Assembly: GCA_029261655.1 (NCBI GenBank)
Contig: JAJDAY010000014.1
Coordinates: 1-44,678 of the forward strand
Reading direction: 5' to 3'
Length of the DNA stretch: 44,678 nucleotides
Source: Nitrospinaceae bacterium
GTDB lineage: Bacteria; Nitrospinota; Nitrospinia; Nitrospinales; VA-1
A program made the position numbers and the translations under genes. Shown here piece by piece: positions 24,010-33,009 of the stretch (the stretch's first letter is position 1; each line of letters starts with the position of its first letter). Under the pieces are notes generated by a model that saw only the letters and a program-made list of their open reading frames with translations, made no database searches and was not told where the DNA came from.

Positions 24010-25797
24010 TTAATGGGTATTGTTTATCAATGGTTGAAATTTTTCTTCAAAAGTTGTGTCGCGGTCGAAATCGGAGGGAAACCGCGCCTGCATTTCCGAT
24101 AAGATGAAATGGTTGATCTCCTCAGTGGAAGTGAGGGTGAGCGCATGATCGGCCAATTGATTCGCTTCTTCGAGGCTGATTTTCCGGATAATCTTTTTTA
24201 CTTTGGGAATAGAATGGGCTTCCATGCTCAGTTCCCCCTGATTTCCTAACCCCAGCAGAACAACGGTTGCCAGTGGGTCTCCTCCCATTTCTCCGCAAAT
24301 GGAGACTTCTTTCCCGGAATCCCGGCCGGCTTTAAAGATTTCCTTCAATACCTTGAGCACCGCAGGATGAAAAGGCTGGTACAGGGACGCCACACTTTCA
24401 TTGGTGCGGTCCACGGCAAGAAGGTACTGGATCAGGTCATTGGTCCCGACACTTATGAAATCGGCGACTTCCAGCAAATGCTCGATGCAGATCGCCGCCG
24501 CCGGAGTTTCGACCATGGCCCCGACGGGTATGTTTTCATTAAAAGGGATTTGCTGTTTTTTTAAATCGTCTTTGGCTTTTTGCAGAAGTTCATTGGCCTC
24601 GACAAATTCTTCCACGGAAGAGATCATGGGGTAGAGAATTCTGATATCTCCATAGAGACTTGCGCGCAGAATAGCTTTTAATTGATGGATAAAAAGTCCG
24701 GGATCCGAAAGCGACAAACGGATTCCACGAAGCCCCAGTGCCGGGTTGTTTTCAGGTTCGCCCTCCATGCCCTTGAGATTTTTATCCATCCCAATGTCCA
24801 GAGTTCTGATGACCACGGGGGACGATCCCATACCCTGGGCGACTTTTTTAAAATTATCGTACAACTCATTTTCAGTGGGAAGTGTTTTGGCCATCAAATA
24901 GAGAAACTCAGTCCGGTAAAGCCCGATTCCTTCCGCGCCAAATTTTCTAAGCGACTTGAGTTCATCCAGAGATTCAATATTGGCCATGAGTTTGACATGC
25001 TTCCCATCCAGCGTTTTTGCCGGTTGATGGATGTTTTCTAAAAGTTTTTCTTCGTAATTATGGTAATTCTCCTGTTTTTTCCGGTAGTGTTTGAGTTGTT
25101 CTTCCGACGGGTTGATGATGACATGGCCGTCGATCGCGTCGATTATTATTAGTTCTCCCGTATTTACTTTTGCGGTCAGATCCCGTACCCCGCTCACAAG
25201 GGGTATCCCCAGCGCCGAGGCGAAAATAGCGACATGAGAGGTTTTGCCGCCCACCTCGGTGGCCATCCCCAGCACCAGATTTTTCGGCATCGCTATGGTA
25301 TCCGACGGACTCAAGGTGTGAGAAACCAGGACAACCGGTTCATCTATTTCAGAAAGTTTTTCCTGGCTGTGGCCGATCAAATTTCGGATGATTCCGTGGA
25401 CGACCAGGTCGAGGTCGTCTTGTTTCCCTTTCAGGTAATCATCGTTCATGTTGTTGAAGAGTTTGTTGAACTTTTTAAGCGTCTCCGTTAGAGCCCATTC
25501 AGCGTTTAATTTATTATTTCTTATATTTTCGATGGTGTCATTGACGATGACCTCGTCTTCCAGCAGAAGGGAGTAAGTATCCAGAATGACAGCATATTTA
25601 TTTGCTACTTTGCTCGCTCGCTGTTTGATCTCCTGCATTTGAGCTTTTGATTTTTCAATGGCCTGCCGAAAACGATTTATTTCATTGTCCACATTTTCAG
25701 GGTCAAGTTTTTGCTTGATAATGCAAAACTTGGAGCTATCGAGAAGATATACTTTCCCGATACTCACGCCTTTGGATAATGAAATTCCTTTAATCAC
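24010..25797 (-). CDS. ptsI: PTS enzyme I (phosphoenolpyruvate-protein phosphotransferase)
   Basis: Takes phosphate from phosphoenolpyruvate onto a histidine and passes it to HPr. The phosphorylated His lies in GGKTSHVAIFA. The PEP-binding barrel motifs are LYRTEFLYLM, VIRTLDIGMDKN, NPALGLRGIRL and the catalytic CGEMGGDP. Length (595) is standard for ptsI; there is no N-terminal GAF domain, so it is not PtsP. The start is a GTG with an AGAGG site. It follows ptsN by 118 bases, with a terminator-like hairpin between. No HPr gene is in the window, so its phosphate acceptor is encoded elsewhere. Confidence 0.95.
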   Translation of the reverse strand: MIKGISLSKGVSIGKVYLLDSSKFCIIKQKLDPENVDNEINRFRQAIEKSKAQMQEIKQRASKVANKYAVILDTYSLLLEDEVIVNDTIENIRNNKLNAEWALTETLKKFNKLFNNMNDDYLKGKQDDLDLVVHGIIRNLIGHSQEKLSEIDEPVVLVSHTLSPSDTIAMPKNLVLGMATEVGGKTSHVAIFASALGIPLVSGVRDLTAKVNTGELIIIDAIDGHVIINPSEEQLKHYRKKQENYHNYEEKLLENIHQPAKTLDGKHVKLMANIESLDELKSLRKFGAEGIGLYRTEFLYLMAKTLPTENELYDNFKKVAQGMGSSPVVIRTLDIGMDKNLKGMEGEPENNPALGLRGIRLSLSDPGLFIHQLKAILRASLYGDIRILYPMISSVEEFVEANELLQKAKDDLKKQQIPFNENIPVGAMVETPAAAICIEHLLEVADFISVGTNDLIQYLLAVDRTNESVASLYQPFHPAVLKVLKEIFKAGRDSGKEVSICGEMGGDPLATVVLLGLGNQGELSMEAHSIPKVKKIIRKISLEEANQLADHALTLTSTEEINHFILSEMQARFPSDFDRDTTFEEKFQPLINNTH

Positions 25798-25812
25798 CTG
25801 GCACGAACCTCT

Positions 25813-25833
25813 AAAAAACCAGCGGGCCGCTGG
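25813..25833 (-). terminator. Terminator/attenuator hairpin just before ptsI
   Basis: On the minus strand CCAGCGGCCCGCTGG is a near-perfect GC-rich palindrome followed by six Ts. It ends 15 bases before the ptsI start, so it may reduce read-through from ptsN into ptsI. Confidence 0.7.
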
Positions 25834-25915
25834 ACAGACATTAAAACCCGGTTTTGGTTGGGTGACTCCAATAAAACATTTTATTCAGGAGGCACTTAAC
25901 GTGCCAGGGACAAAT

Positions 25916-26380
25916 TCAGATAAACTTGGCGTCCTCATCCAAAAGACAGGAGTAGATTTCCTTTTCACTTTGAGCCTTTAAGATATTTTGGCGTAAATTT
26001 TCATTTTTCAGAAGACGGGAAATTCGCGCCAGCGCTTTCAGGTGATGGCCTGTTGAATGGACGGGTGCGACAACAAGGCAGACAAAATGAACGGGTTTTT
26101 TGTCCAGAGAGTCGAAATCAATTCCCCCGATGGATCGTCCAAACAGGGTCATGATCTTATCAAGCTCTTCAGATTTAGCGTGCGGAATCGCAACGTTCTC
26201 GCCAATTCCCGTACTGCCTAATTTTTCTCTTTCTATGAGAGCTGAATGGAGAGTTTCCCTGTTTTTGATGGCTCCATGGGTTTCAAGGAAATTTGTCAAT
26301 TCTGAAAGAATACTGGCTTTGTCTTTTCCAGCTAAATCAGCAATGATGAAATCATTTGAAAGAATCTCGCTTATTTTCAT
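25916..26380 (-). CDS. ptsN: PTS EIIA-Ntr regulatory protein
   Basis: A 154-residue EIIA of the fructose/mannitol type, the nitrogen-PTS regulator found beside rpoN in proteobacteria. The phosphorylated His67 is in ENVAIPHAKS. The surrounding REKLGSTGIG and the later FVCLVVAPVHSTGHHLKALA are standard for PtsN. The nitrogen PTS senses carbon and nitrogen status and tunes potassium transport and other targets by phosphorylation state, without moving sugar. It lies 42 bases after hpf in the order rpoN-hpf-ptsN. Confidence 0.95.
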   Translation of the reverse strand: MKISEILSNDFIIADLAGKDKASILSELTNFLETHGAIKNRETLHSALIEREKLGSTGIGENVAIPHAKSEELDKIMTLFGRSIGGIDFDSLDKKPVHFVCLVVAPVHSTGHHLKALARISRLLKNENLRQNILKAQSEKEIYSCLLDEDAKFI

Positions 26381-26422
26381 GATACGGGTTCTATTAAATA
26401 AAAGTTGAGAGAAATTGCTGAC

Positions 26423-26752
26423 TTATTCCTGAAACTTGTTTTTTACGGCGGCGGCTTGTTTGATTCTTAAATCCTGCGCTCGATCCTTATGTTTTCGCAG
26501 TTGTTTTTCAATTTTGACCAAAGCGTTGTCCATCGCCAGATACAGGTCATTGGTTTCTTCTTCGCCATGAACCGTAAAACCTTTTGTCTTAACAGTTATT
26601 TCTGCAAAGTGCCGGTGTTTTTCGACGGAAAGGGCGACATGGACATCGGCTTTCTCACCTAACTCCTGAATGGTTTTCTGCATTTTACGATCCAGATGAT
26701 CGTGGATAGCATCTGTGATCTCTATATTTCTTCCTGTGACTGTCAATTTCAT
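26423..26752 (-). CDS. hpf: Short ribosome hibernation-promoting factor
   Basis: A 109-residue HPF/YfiA-type protein: MKLTVTGRNIEITDAIHDHL at the N-terminus, and the conserved HFAEITVKTKGFTVHGEEE and DNALVKIEKQLRKHKDR. It binds the ribosomal decoding region in stationary phase, and short forms help make 100S dimers together with Rmf in gamma-proteobacteria. The long C-terminal dimerisation domain is absent. It sits between rpoN and ptsN, the standard place. Upstream of the ATG is a GGAGTG site. Confidence 0.95.
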   Translation of the reverse strand: MKLTVTGRNIEITDAIHDHLDRKMQKTIQELGEKADVHVALSVEKHRHFAEITVKTKGFTVHGEEETNDLYLAMDNALVKIEKQLRKHKDRAQDLRIKQAAAVKNKFQE

Positions 26753-26849
26753 GGGTTCACTCCTGATGTACGAAAATCAAACTATATGAAACAGGGTATA
26801 AAACTCAATTAGGTGATGTTGGAGATTTAAGCAGGGAATAGGCGTGGAG

Positions 26850-28286
26850 TCAAAATATTTTTTTTCTTTTACTGGCTGGGGGAATGTTCAACTCTTTGCG
26901 GTACTTTGTAATGGTTCTTCGTGCTATTTTCGCGTTTTTTCGCATGAGAGCCTGAACCATCTCGTCGTCGGTCAGCGGGCTTTTCGGATCCTCATCGGCA
27001 ACCACTTCTTTAATCATATTCCGGACCCGGACGGAAGATAGATTGGTTCCCATATAAGATTTTATTCCGCTGTGGAAAAAGAATTTAAGTTCGAAAATCC
27101 CCTGCGGAGTGTCTATGTACTTGTTGGTGGTTATTCGACTCACCGTGGACTCATGCATTTCAATGTCTCGGGCCACGTCCTTTAAAACCATGGGCTTGAG
27201 ATAGGCAAGCCCCTTATCGAGAAACTCTTCCTGTAGTTTGATAATACTCTTACCCACTTTGAAAATGGTTTGACGGCGCTGGTCGATACTTTTTATCAAC
27301 CACAACGCGGAGCGGTATTTATTTTCAAGATAATCTTTAGTTTTTCCTTCCTTGCTCTTGTTCAACAGGTTTTGATAAAATGGGTTGATCCGTATTTTTG
27401 GAACTCCCTCGTCATTTAAAGCAATGTCATACCCTTCTTCGGTTTTAACCACCGTCAGATCGGGAGTGACATAATCGATGCCTTCACTGTTATAAACGGA
27501 GCCGGGTTTGGGGCAAAGTTCACGAATCTGCTTAACCGCTTCCAGGATTCTTTCGACATTGACCTTTAATTTTCCAGCGATTTTATGGAGATACCTTTCC
27601 TCCAAATGGTCCAGATGGAATTCGATCAGGGTTTCCACCAGAGGGTTTCGTTCCGGCAAGGCCTGGGCCTGAATCATCAGGCATTCCTGCAAACTTCTGG
27701 CGCCGACTCCCAGGGGTTCAAAAGTGTGCATGATTTGTAAAACCCTGAGGACTTCACTTTCTTCCGTTTGAGCGATTTCCGCAATCTCTTCAAGGTCGGC
27801 GCAAAGATAACCGTCGTTCTGGATGTTGCCGATAATGCATTGGCCGATGAAATTATCCGACTCGGAGTCTACAGTGAGGTCCAGTTGCCATTGCAGGTGA
27901 TCGTGCAGGGAGGCTTCTTTTTTATAAGTGGCCTCAATCGGAGGTTTTTCAGCATAATTTTCTATGGAGCTTCCCTGGTCGATGTTGTTCTGGAAGTGGC
28001 TTTCCCAGTCGATATCAGGATCGGGCGGGGAATTGTCGGTTTCTGTTTCATTAAAGTTTTCGGAGGACTCCCCATTTAAACCGTTCTCCTCCGGGTTGGC
28101 ATTAAACTCTTCTTCATCCTCTTCCTCAAGCAATTCTTCCAAAACAGGGTTTTCTATGATTTCATGGCGTACCATTTGAGCGAGTTCCAGCCGCGCCATC
28201 GGCAGTAACTTGATGGCTTGTTGAAGCATGGGGGTCATCACCAGCTTTTGACCCAATTTTAAATTCAGTCTTAATTCCATAGCCAT
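26850..28286 (-). CDS. rpoN: RNA polymerase sigma-54 factor
   Basis: A 478-residue RpoN with all three regions: the Gln/Leu-rich N-terminal activator-interacting part (LKLGQKLVMTPMLQQAIKLL), an acidic linker (about 55-115, EEEDEEEFNANPEENGLNGE), the core-binding domain, the helix-turn-helix (MHESTVSRITTNKYIDTPQG) and the C-terminal RpoN box ARRTITKYRKELNIPPAS, which reads the -24 element. It needs an AAA+ enhancer-binding protein to open promoters; none is encoded in the window. lptB precedes it by 14 bases, so LPS export and sigma-54 genes share a transcript. Confidence 0.98.
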   Translation of the reverse strand: MAMELRLNLKLGQKLVMTPMLQQAIKLLPMARLELAQMVRHEIIENPVLEELLEEEDEEEFNANPEENGLNGESSENFNETETDNSPPDPDIDWESHFQNNIDQGSSIENYAEKPPIEATYKKEASLHDHLQWQLDLTVDSESDNFIGQCIIGNIQNDGYLCADLEEIAEIAQTEESEVLRVLQIMHTFEPLGVGARSLQECLMIQAQALPERNPLVETLIEFHLDHLEERYLHKIAGKLKVNVERILEAVKQIRELCPKPGSVYNSEGIDYVTPDLTVVKTEEGYDIALNDEGVPKIRINPFYQNLLNKSKEGKTKDYLENKYRSALWLIKSIDQRRQTIFKVGKSIIKLQEEFLDKGLAYLKPMVLKDVARDIEMHESTVSRITTNKYIDTPQGIFELKFFFHSGIKSYMGTNLSSVRVRNMIKEVVADEDPKSPLTDDEMVQALMRKNAKIARRTITKYRKELNIPPASKRKKIF

Positions 28287-28300
28287 AGATTCAGTTCACC

Positions 28301-29023
28301 CTATAAGGAAAATTGATTGCCCAGATAAATCTGTTTCACTTTCTCATCCTGCGCCACTTCGGACGGCAGTCCTGACGCGATGATCTCTCCCTCATTAATG
28401 ACATAAGCCCGGTCGGTGATGCTCAATGTTTCTCTCACGTTGTGGTCTGTAATCAACACTCCAATCCCCCGGTCCTTAAGATGGGAGATGATTGATTGAA
28501 TATCCGCGACCGCAATCGGGTCGATGCCTGCAAACGGTTCGTCCAGCAATATGAAAATCGGCGATGAAGCCAACGCCCGGCTGATTTCGACCCGCCTTCT
28601 TTCTCCACCGGACAGGGTGTAGGCTTTTGAGTCCTTAATGTGGAGAATATTGAGTTCCCTCAGCAATGACCGCGCCCGTTTTTTTCTTTCAAAACTGGTC
28701 AGGTCCTGAGTTTCCAGTACGGCGATGATATTTTCCTCAACCGTTAATTTCCGAAAGACAGAGGGTTCCTGGGGAAGATAGCTCATTCCTTTCATTGCCC
28801 TCAGGTGCATGGGAAAATAGGTCACATCCTCGTCATTCAACAAAACCTGGCCGTTTTCCGGTCGGGTGAGGCCAACCACCATGTAAAAGGTGGTGGTTTT
28901 TCCCGCTCCGTTGGGGCCCAACAACCCAACCGTTTCTCCTCGCTCAACATTGATCGAAACTTTCTTAACGACTTGCCGCTTGCGAAACGATTTGACCAGA
29001 TTTATAGCTCTTAAACCTGACAC
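28301..29023 (-). CDS. lptB: LPS export ABC transporter ATPase
   Basis: A 240-residue ABC ATPase. Walker A is [17 protein letters not shown], the ABC signature is [18 protein letters not shown], Walker B is [16 protein letters not shown] and the switch His is in [11 protein letters not shown]. The lptB hallmark [17 protein letters not shown] and its position between lptA and rpoN confirm the assignment. It powers extraction of lipopolysaccharide from the inner membrane with LptF and LptG, whose genes are not in the window. LptA and LptC are immediately upstream, 34 and about 630 bases away. Confidence 0.97.
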   Translation of the reverse strand: MSGLRAINLVKSFRKRQVVKKVSINVERGETVGLLGPNGAGKTTTFYMVVGLTRPENGQVLLNDEDVTYFPMHLRAMKGMSYLPQEPSVFRKLTVEENIIAVLETQDLTSFERKKRARSLLRELNILHIKDSKAYTLSGGERRRVEISRALASSPIFILLDEPFAGIDPIAVADIQSIISHLKDRGIGVLITDHNVRETLSITDRAYVINEGEIIASGLPSEVAQDEKVKQIYLGNQFSL

Positions 29024-29057
29024 TTAAATAGTTCTATTTCTTTGAGTTAGAGGAGTA

Positions 29058-29633
29058 TTATTTCTTTGCATCGACCCAGACTTTATTTTTGCTTGTCTTA
29101 TCGTCATTTTTTTGCGCCTGTGTTTGTTTTTTTTTTGGGAAAAGTTTCATTCGGACCCTTTGATTCACCACGAATCGGTCCTGCTCCAGAAGGAAAATCA
29201 TTTCCTTCCCCTCGATGATATTTTTCTCTTCCCAGGCTGTTGCGTGAGGTTTGCCCGTTAAAATGATCTTTTGCAATTTATCCAGATAGACCGCGCGGTC
29301 TCCCTCGGCGCGTTTTTTATCTTTGGTGATGACCACATCGCCGATGGCGACAATTTCATCGGTTTGATTTTCAGTTTCCTTGGAGTTATAAACCTCCAGG
29401 ATATTCGAGGTGATTGTCAACTCTCCCCAGGTCCCGATCACATTACCGGAAAAAATAATCTTTTTTCCACCATCCTCAGAGCGCATCCTGTCTGAAACGA
29501 TTTCGATGGGTTTGTCCTTATTTTCCTTCCCTCCTTTATCCAGAAGACCCTGGGAAGCTCCAAACTTCGGGACCAGAAACCCGGCTATCAGAATAAGAAT
29601 CGCAATGTAAAAATTTTGTTTGCGGATCAGCAT
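29058..29633 (-). CDS. lptA: LptA-like periplasmic LPS bridge protein
   Basis: A 191-residue OstA-like protein with a signal peptide (about 1-27). The N-terminal half has the LptA beta-jellyroll strands: KPIEIVSDRMRSEDGGKKII, FSGNVIGTWGELTITSNILEVY, then EIVAIGDVVITKDKKRAEGDRAVYL and KIILTGKPHATAWEE. The C-terminus is a basic, lysine-rich tail (PKKKQTQAQKNDDKTSKNK), longer than usual. LptA forms the bridge across the periplasm for LPS. Its neighbours lptC and lptB support the call. Confidence 0.93.
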   Translation of the reverse strand: MLIRKQNFYIAILILIAGFLVPKFGASQGLLDKGGKENKDKPIEIVSDRMRSEDGGKKIIFSGNVIGTWGELTITSNILEVYNSKETENQTDEIVAIGDVVITKDKKRAEGDRAVYLDKLQKIILTGKPHATAWEEKNIIEGKEMIFLLEQDRFVVNQRVRMKLFPKKKQTQAQKNDDKTSKNKVWVDAKK

Positions 29634-29651
29634 GAGCTGGGTGTCATAATG

Positions 29652-30074
29652 TTATTGTTCGGCATCCTGATTTTTCTTGCCGGTTCTTTTGGCAACAGCT
29701 TCGGACGCGCCCACCATCTTCACATTGCCTTCTAACTGGATGTCATTGTTTTCATTCATAATACTTCCAGAATCGGCAATAACACTGAGTTTCTGCTTAT
29801 CGTTTTCCATGATGATCAACTTTACGTTGGTCAGCAGGGTCAAATCCTTTTCCTGATCGACCTGAGCAAGGTCGGCGGTCAACTCCCATTTTTCTCCTCC
29901 GCCCACTTCGTGTACAGCTTTAAAGTTCTCTATCTCGATATCGATTCCGGCATCCAAAGCTTTCAGGACAATCTTTTCAACGTGAGAATTGCTGTTGGAA
30001 AATAAATTGTAACCGGACAATCCAATAATGCCGATGACGAAGACGAAGAGTATTTTACGGACTTTGTTCGTCAT
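29652..30074 (-). CDS. lptC: LptC-like LPS export protein
   Basis: A 140-residue protein with one N-terminal transmembrane helix (MTNKVRKILFVFVIGIIGLS) and a single periplasmic strand-rich domain (EIENFKAVHEVGGGEKWELT, then ADLAQVDQEKDLTLLTNVKL and LSVIADSGSIMNENNDIQLE). It receives LPS from LptBFG and passes it to LptA. Sequence conservation of LptC is low, so the call rests on fold pattern and the lptC-lptA-lptB order. It starts 77 bases after tsaE. Confidence 0.88.
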   Translation of the reverse strand: MTNKVRKILFVFVIGIIGLSGYNLFSNSNSHVEKIVLKALDAGIDIEIENFKAVHEVGGGEKWELTADLAQVDQEKDLTLLTNVKLIIMENDKQKLSVIADSGSIMNENNDIQLEGNVKMVGASEAVAKRTGKKNQDAEQ

Positions 30075-30150
30075 TAATCAATTGAAAAATAATTAATTAT
30101 GGAAATATGCAATTGGCATACCAATGTTAAAATGATGACACAAGCTGGAA

Positions 30151-30636
30151 TCATTGTAAAGAAAATTCAGGGAAAGATCGAGCTGCCATATGGGTGGGTT
30201 GGACGGAAAAAGACCGCTGGCATTCGTCCATATAGGTGATGCGAACTTCGATTCTTTCGTCGATCCTGAATAATGGGTCCTTCTTTTGGTCGATAGGGAA
30301 CAGTTTTTCAGACCATTCCACGATGGCGACCCCCTGGCCAAAAAGAACCTCTTCGAGGCCCAGAGTCTCCATTTCCTCCAGACTTTCCAGCCGGTAGAGA
30401 TCTATATGATAGATCGGCAGTGTGCCCTGATATTCATTTATCAGGGTGAAGGTGGGGCTACGGATGTATTCTCCCTCAGGGAGGCCAAGACCCCTGCAAA
30501 TGCCTTGGGTGAGGGTGGTTTTACCCGCTCCAAGGTCGCCAAACAGAAGGACAATATCGCCCGCCTCAAGGCACTTGCCAAGGTTTTCACCCAGAACCAG
30601 CGTTTCTTCAGGAGTTTTCGTGATCACGAGGCTCAT
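30151..30636 (-). CDS. tsaE: tRNA threonylcarbamoyladenosine modification ATPase
   Basis: A 161-residue P-loop protein. Walker A is FGDLGAGKTTLTQGICRGLG and the family motifs SPTFTLINEYQG and IYHIDLYRLESLEEME follow, with WSEKLFPI near the end. TsaE supports TsaB and TsaD in making the t6A base at position 37 of ANN-reading tRNAs. It is 13 bases after the nnr gene. That pairing is frequent in bacteria (yjeF-yjeE), which backs both calls. Confidence 0.96.
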   Translation of the reverse strand: MSLVITKTPEETLVLGENLGKCLEAGDIVLLFGDLGAGKTTLTQGICRGLGLPEGEYIRSPTFTLINEYQGTLPIYHIDLYRLESLEEMETLGLEEVLFGQGVAIVEWSEKLFPIDQKKDPLFRIDERIEVRITYMDECQRSFSVQPTHMAARSFPEFSLQ

Positions 30637-30649
30637 ATTCGATAATACC

Positions 30650-32206
30650 TCATCCGTGTAGAACCCGGTTCAGGCTGGCGGGTAAATTGTCCAGCAGATC
30701 CCCCGCGATCAGGCTGATTTCGGAGCCTTTTTCAAAGGCGTAAATGTCTCCGGCCAGACCGTGCAGGTAAACTCCGGCAATGACCGCCGACCGGGTTTCA
30801 AGCCCCTGACCGATGAGACCCGCGATGATTCCTGTCAATACATCTCCGGACCCCGCTGTGGCCATTCCGGGGTTTCCGGTGGGATTGATAGTCACCGATT
30901 CGTCCGGGAAGGCAATGAGGGTCCTTGCTCCCTTGAGGACCAGAGTGAGGTTGTTTTCCCTGGAAAATCGGGCGGCGGACTGGATTCTGTTTGCCTGAAT
31001 TTCAGAAGTGCTTATACCGGATATCCGGGACATCTCTTTAGGATGGGGCGTCAGAATCGTGTCCGGGTTGTTTATATTCTTCAGACCCCCGCATTCCGCC
31101 AGACCATTCACCGCGTCTGCGTCCAGGACCATAGGGATTTTGATCCGGGGCAGAATTTCTTCCAATAACCGGACGGTTTCGGGATCGGTGGATATTCCCG
31201 GTCCGACTGCGACCGCCGATTTTCCCTTGAGGTGCTCCAGCAGAAGATTGTTGGCTTTTGATGACAGAGTTCCATCGTCCGTCTCAGGGAGTGCGACCGT
31301 CATCACTTCCAGAGGGTTGAACTCAACGGCTTTCTGACAGCTTTCCGGGAGAGCGAGCGTAACCAGGCCGCATCCTGCGCGCAAGGCTCCAAGAGCCGTT
31401 AGCCCCGCCGCTCCTCCCTTACCTCTGGAACCGGCGATGACCAGCACATGCCCGTAATCCCCCTTGTGCGAATGGGAGGGTCTTTTGGAAAACATCGAGG
31501 CGATGTCTTGAGGTTCCACCATCTCGACATTGAGGGATTGGGAGATCAAGGCTTTTTGCGGAATGCCGATGTCGATCACCAGGATTTCACCCATCGCCCC
31601 GGCGGCGGGAAAGGTGGCGTGGCTCCTTTTCAGGAAGGCCAATGCCAGAGTGAGATCGGCTTGCACATGCGGACCGATCAGACATCCCGAATCGGAGTCC
31701 ACCCCGGACGGGATATCCACGGAAACGACGAATTTTTTGAGAGAGTTTATTTTATTAAAAACTTCCGCATAAAAGCCGGAGGCGGGTTTTGACAACCCCG
31801 TACCAAAAATCGAGTCGATGACCATATCTGAGTGACGCAGACGGTGGTCGAAAGATTTGAAGTTGATGGAGTCGATCTCGTTGATTTCCACGCCGATTTT
31901 TTGGGCGATTTGGGAGTTGAGTTTTGCATCTGATTTTAAATCCGCCAGTTTCCCAAGCAGAAAGACGCATACGTTTGCCCCCAGTCCCAGCAGATGACGC
32001 GCCATCACAAATCCGTCGCCGCCGTTGTTCCCTTTGCCGGCGAAAACCACGATTTTTTGCAAAGCCAGGTCGGGAAATTTTCTTTTCAATGTTTCGACGG
32101 ATTCCCGGCCCGCGTTTTCCATAAGAATCATTCCAGGAATGCCATATTCCTCAATGGCGCATTGATCTATGGCCCGCATTTCTGCTGAGGTGATAACTTT
32201 CCGCAA
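30650..32206 (-). CDS. nnr: Bifunctional NAD(P)H-hydrate epimerase / ADP-dependent dehydratase
   Basis: A 518-residue two-domain repair enzyme for damaged NADH and NADPH hydrates. The N-terminal YjeF_N epimerase (about 1-215) has ENAGRESVETL, VVFAGKGNNGGDGFVMARHL and VVSVDIPSGVDSDSG. The C-terminal ribokinase-like dehydratase (about 235-515) has HKGDYGHVLVIAGSRGKGGA, LTPHPKEMSRI and NPGMATAGSGDVLTGIIAGL. The start is an ATG. It is followed by tsaE 13 bases on. The preceding unknown gene ends 80 bases upstream. Confidence 0.95.
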   Translation of the reverse strand: MRKVITSAEMRAIDQCAIEEYGIPGMILMENAGRESVETLKRKFPDLALQKIVVFAGKGNNGGDGFVMARHLLGLGANVCVFLLGKLADLKSDAKLNSQIAQKIGVEINEIDSINFKSFDHRLRHSDMVIDSIFGTGLSKPASGFYAEVFNKINSLKKFVVSVDIPSGVDSDSGCLIGPHVQADLTLALAFLKRSHATFPAAGAMGEILVIDIGIPQKALISQSLNVEMVEPQDIASMFSKRPSHSHKGDYGHVLVIAGSRGKGGAAGLTALGALRAGCGLVTLALPESCQKAVEFNPLEVMTVALPETDDGTLSSKANNLLLEHLKGKSAVAVGPGISTDPETVRLLEEILPRIKIPMVLDADAVNGLAECGGLKNINNPDTILTPHPKEMSRISGISTSEIQANRIQSAARFSRENNLTLVLKGARTLIAFPDESVTINPTGNPGMATAGSGDVLTGIIAGLIGQGLETRSAVIAGVYLHGLAGDIYAFEKGSEISLIAGDLLDNLPASLNRVLHG

Positions 32207-32286
32207 AAATCGTCTCCGAGGTTGTTGGGGGAAATGAGTCCATCCATTCCCAGTATATAGAAATTGCTGGAAAAGGGTTTGCTGAA

Positions 32287-32907
32287 CTAAACGTAGATGG
32301 AGTACGGATAGTCCCGGGATTCCTTGAGCGCCATCTCTTCTTCGGTGGGGAGCAGCCCGTGGACGACTCCAAACTGACAGGGGCAGTCGAACCCGCGTCT
32401 TAACTTCTCGTCCCGGGAGAGAGCGTCGAATTTGTCTTCATCCAAAAGAAACACGGTGTTGTAAAAATAATTTCGGATAAAGAGTTCGGTTTGAATGGAC
32501 TTTCCTTTAAGCTCAGGAAGAGAGTTCAAACGTTCTTCCCGGTTATCGTGATTGTAATTGAAGGCGTACCGGACCAGAACATCGTAAAGAAAACAAAAAT
32601 GATAGGTGTTCATCTGGTACCAGACGGTTTTGTTTGCGAATCCCTTTTTGAGGATTTTTAACATTTTTTCAAGAATACCGAGATGCCCGGTTTGACCGGC
32701 TCTGGGGTAAAATTTATCCTTGTCTTCATTCCAGTATTGCTGCGGCTGTTTTTCAATGAAAGAAAAGACTTCCTCCTCCTCGGACAAGGCCGTTTCAACG
32801 AAATGCGCGGGATCGAACCAGGAATCATAATCGGGGTCGGGAGATTTGGTATACCCGGATAATCGGATTTCCTGGGAATCATAAATATTGTTTTTGAAGA
32901 TCAGCAT
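32287..32907 (-). CDS. Unknown protein, paralogue A of a tandem pair
   Basis: A 206-residue soluble protein starting MLIFKNNIYD, with no signal peptide or transmembrane helix. A shared signature with the gene at 33010-33600 is clear: WYQMNTYHFCFLYD in the middle, LPELKGKSI, then NYFYNTVFLLDEDKFD, and near the end CQFGVVHGLLPTEEEMALKE. The overall layout is helical and acidic-rich. No known domain is recognised. The pair lies on the same strand, about 100 bases apart, leading into the nnr-tsaE-lpt array, so it may share regulation with it. Confidence 0.8.
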   Translation of the reverse strand: MLIFKNNIYDSQEIRLSGYTKSPDPDYDSWFDPAHFVETALSEEEEVFSFIEKQPQQYWNEDKDKFYPRAGQTGHLGILEKMLKILKKGFANKTVWYQMNTYHFCFLYDVLVRYAFNYNHDNREERLNSLPELKGKSIQTELFIRNYFYNTVFLLDEDKFDALSRDEKLRRGFDCPCQFGVVHGLLPTEEEMALKESRDYPYSIYV

Positions 32908-33009
32908 TGGTTTTGACGGTGATATAAAATAGCCAGTAACTTGTACTATTTTATGCCTTTATTTCTGGATATTCAAAATATTTCCAGTTTGCAATCTGCC
33001 GCCCCTCAT

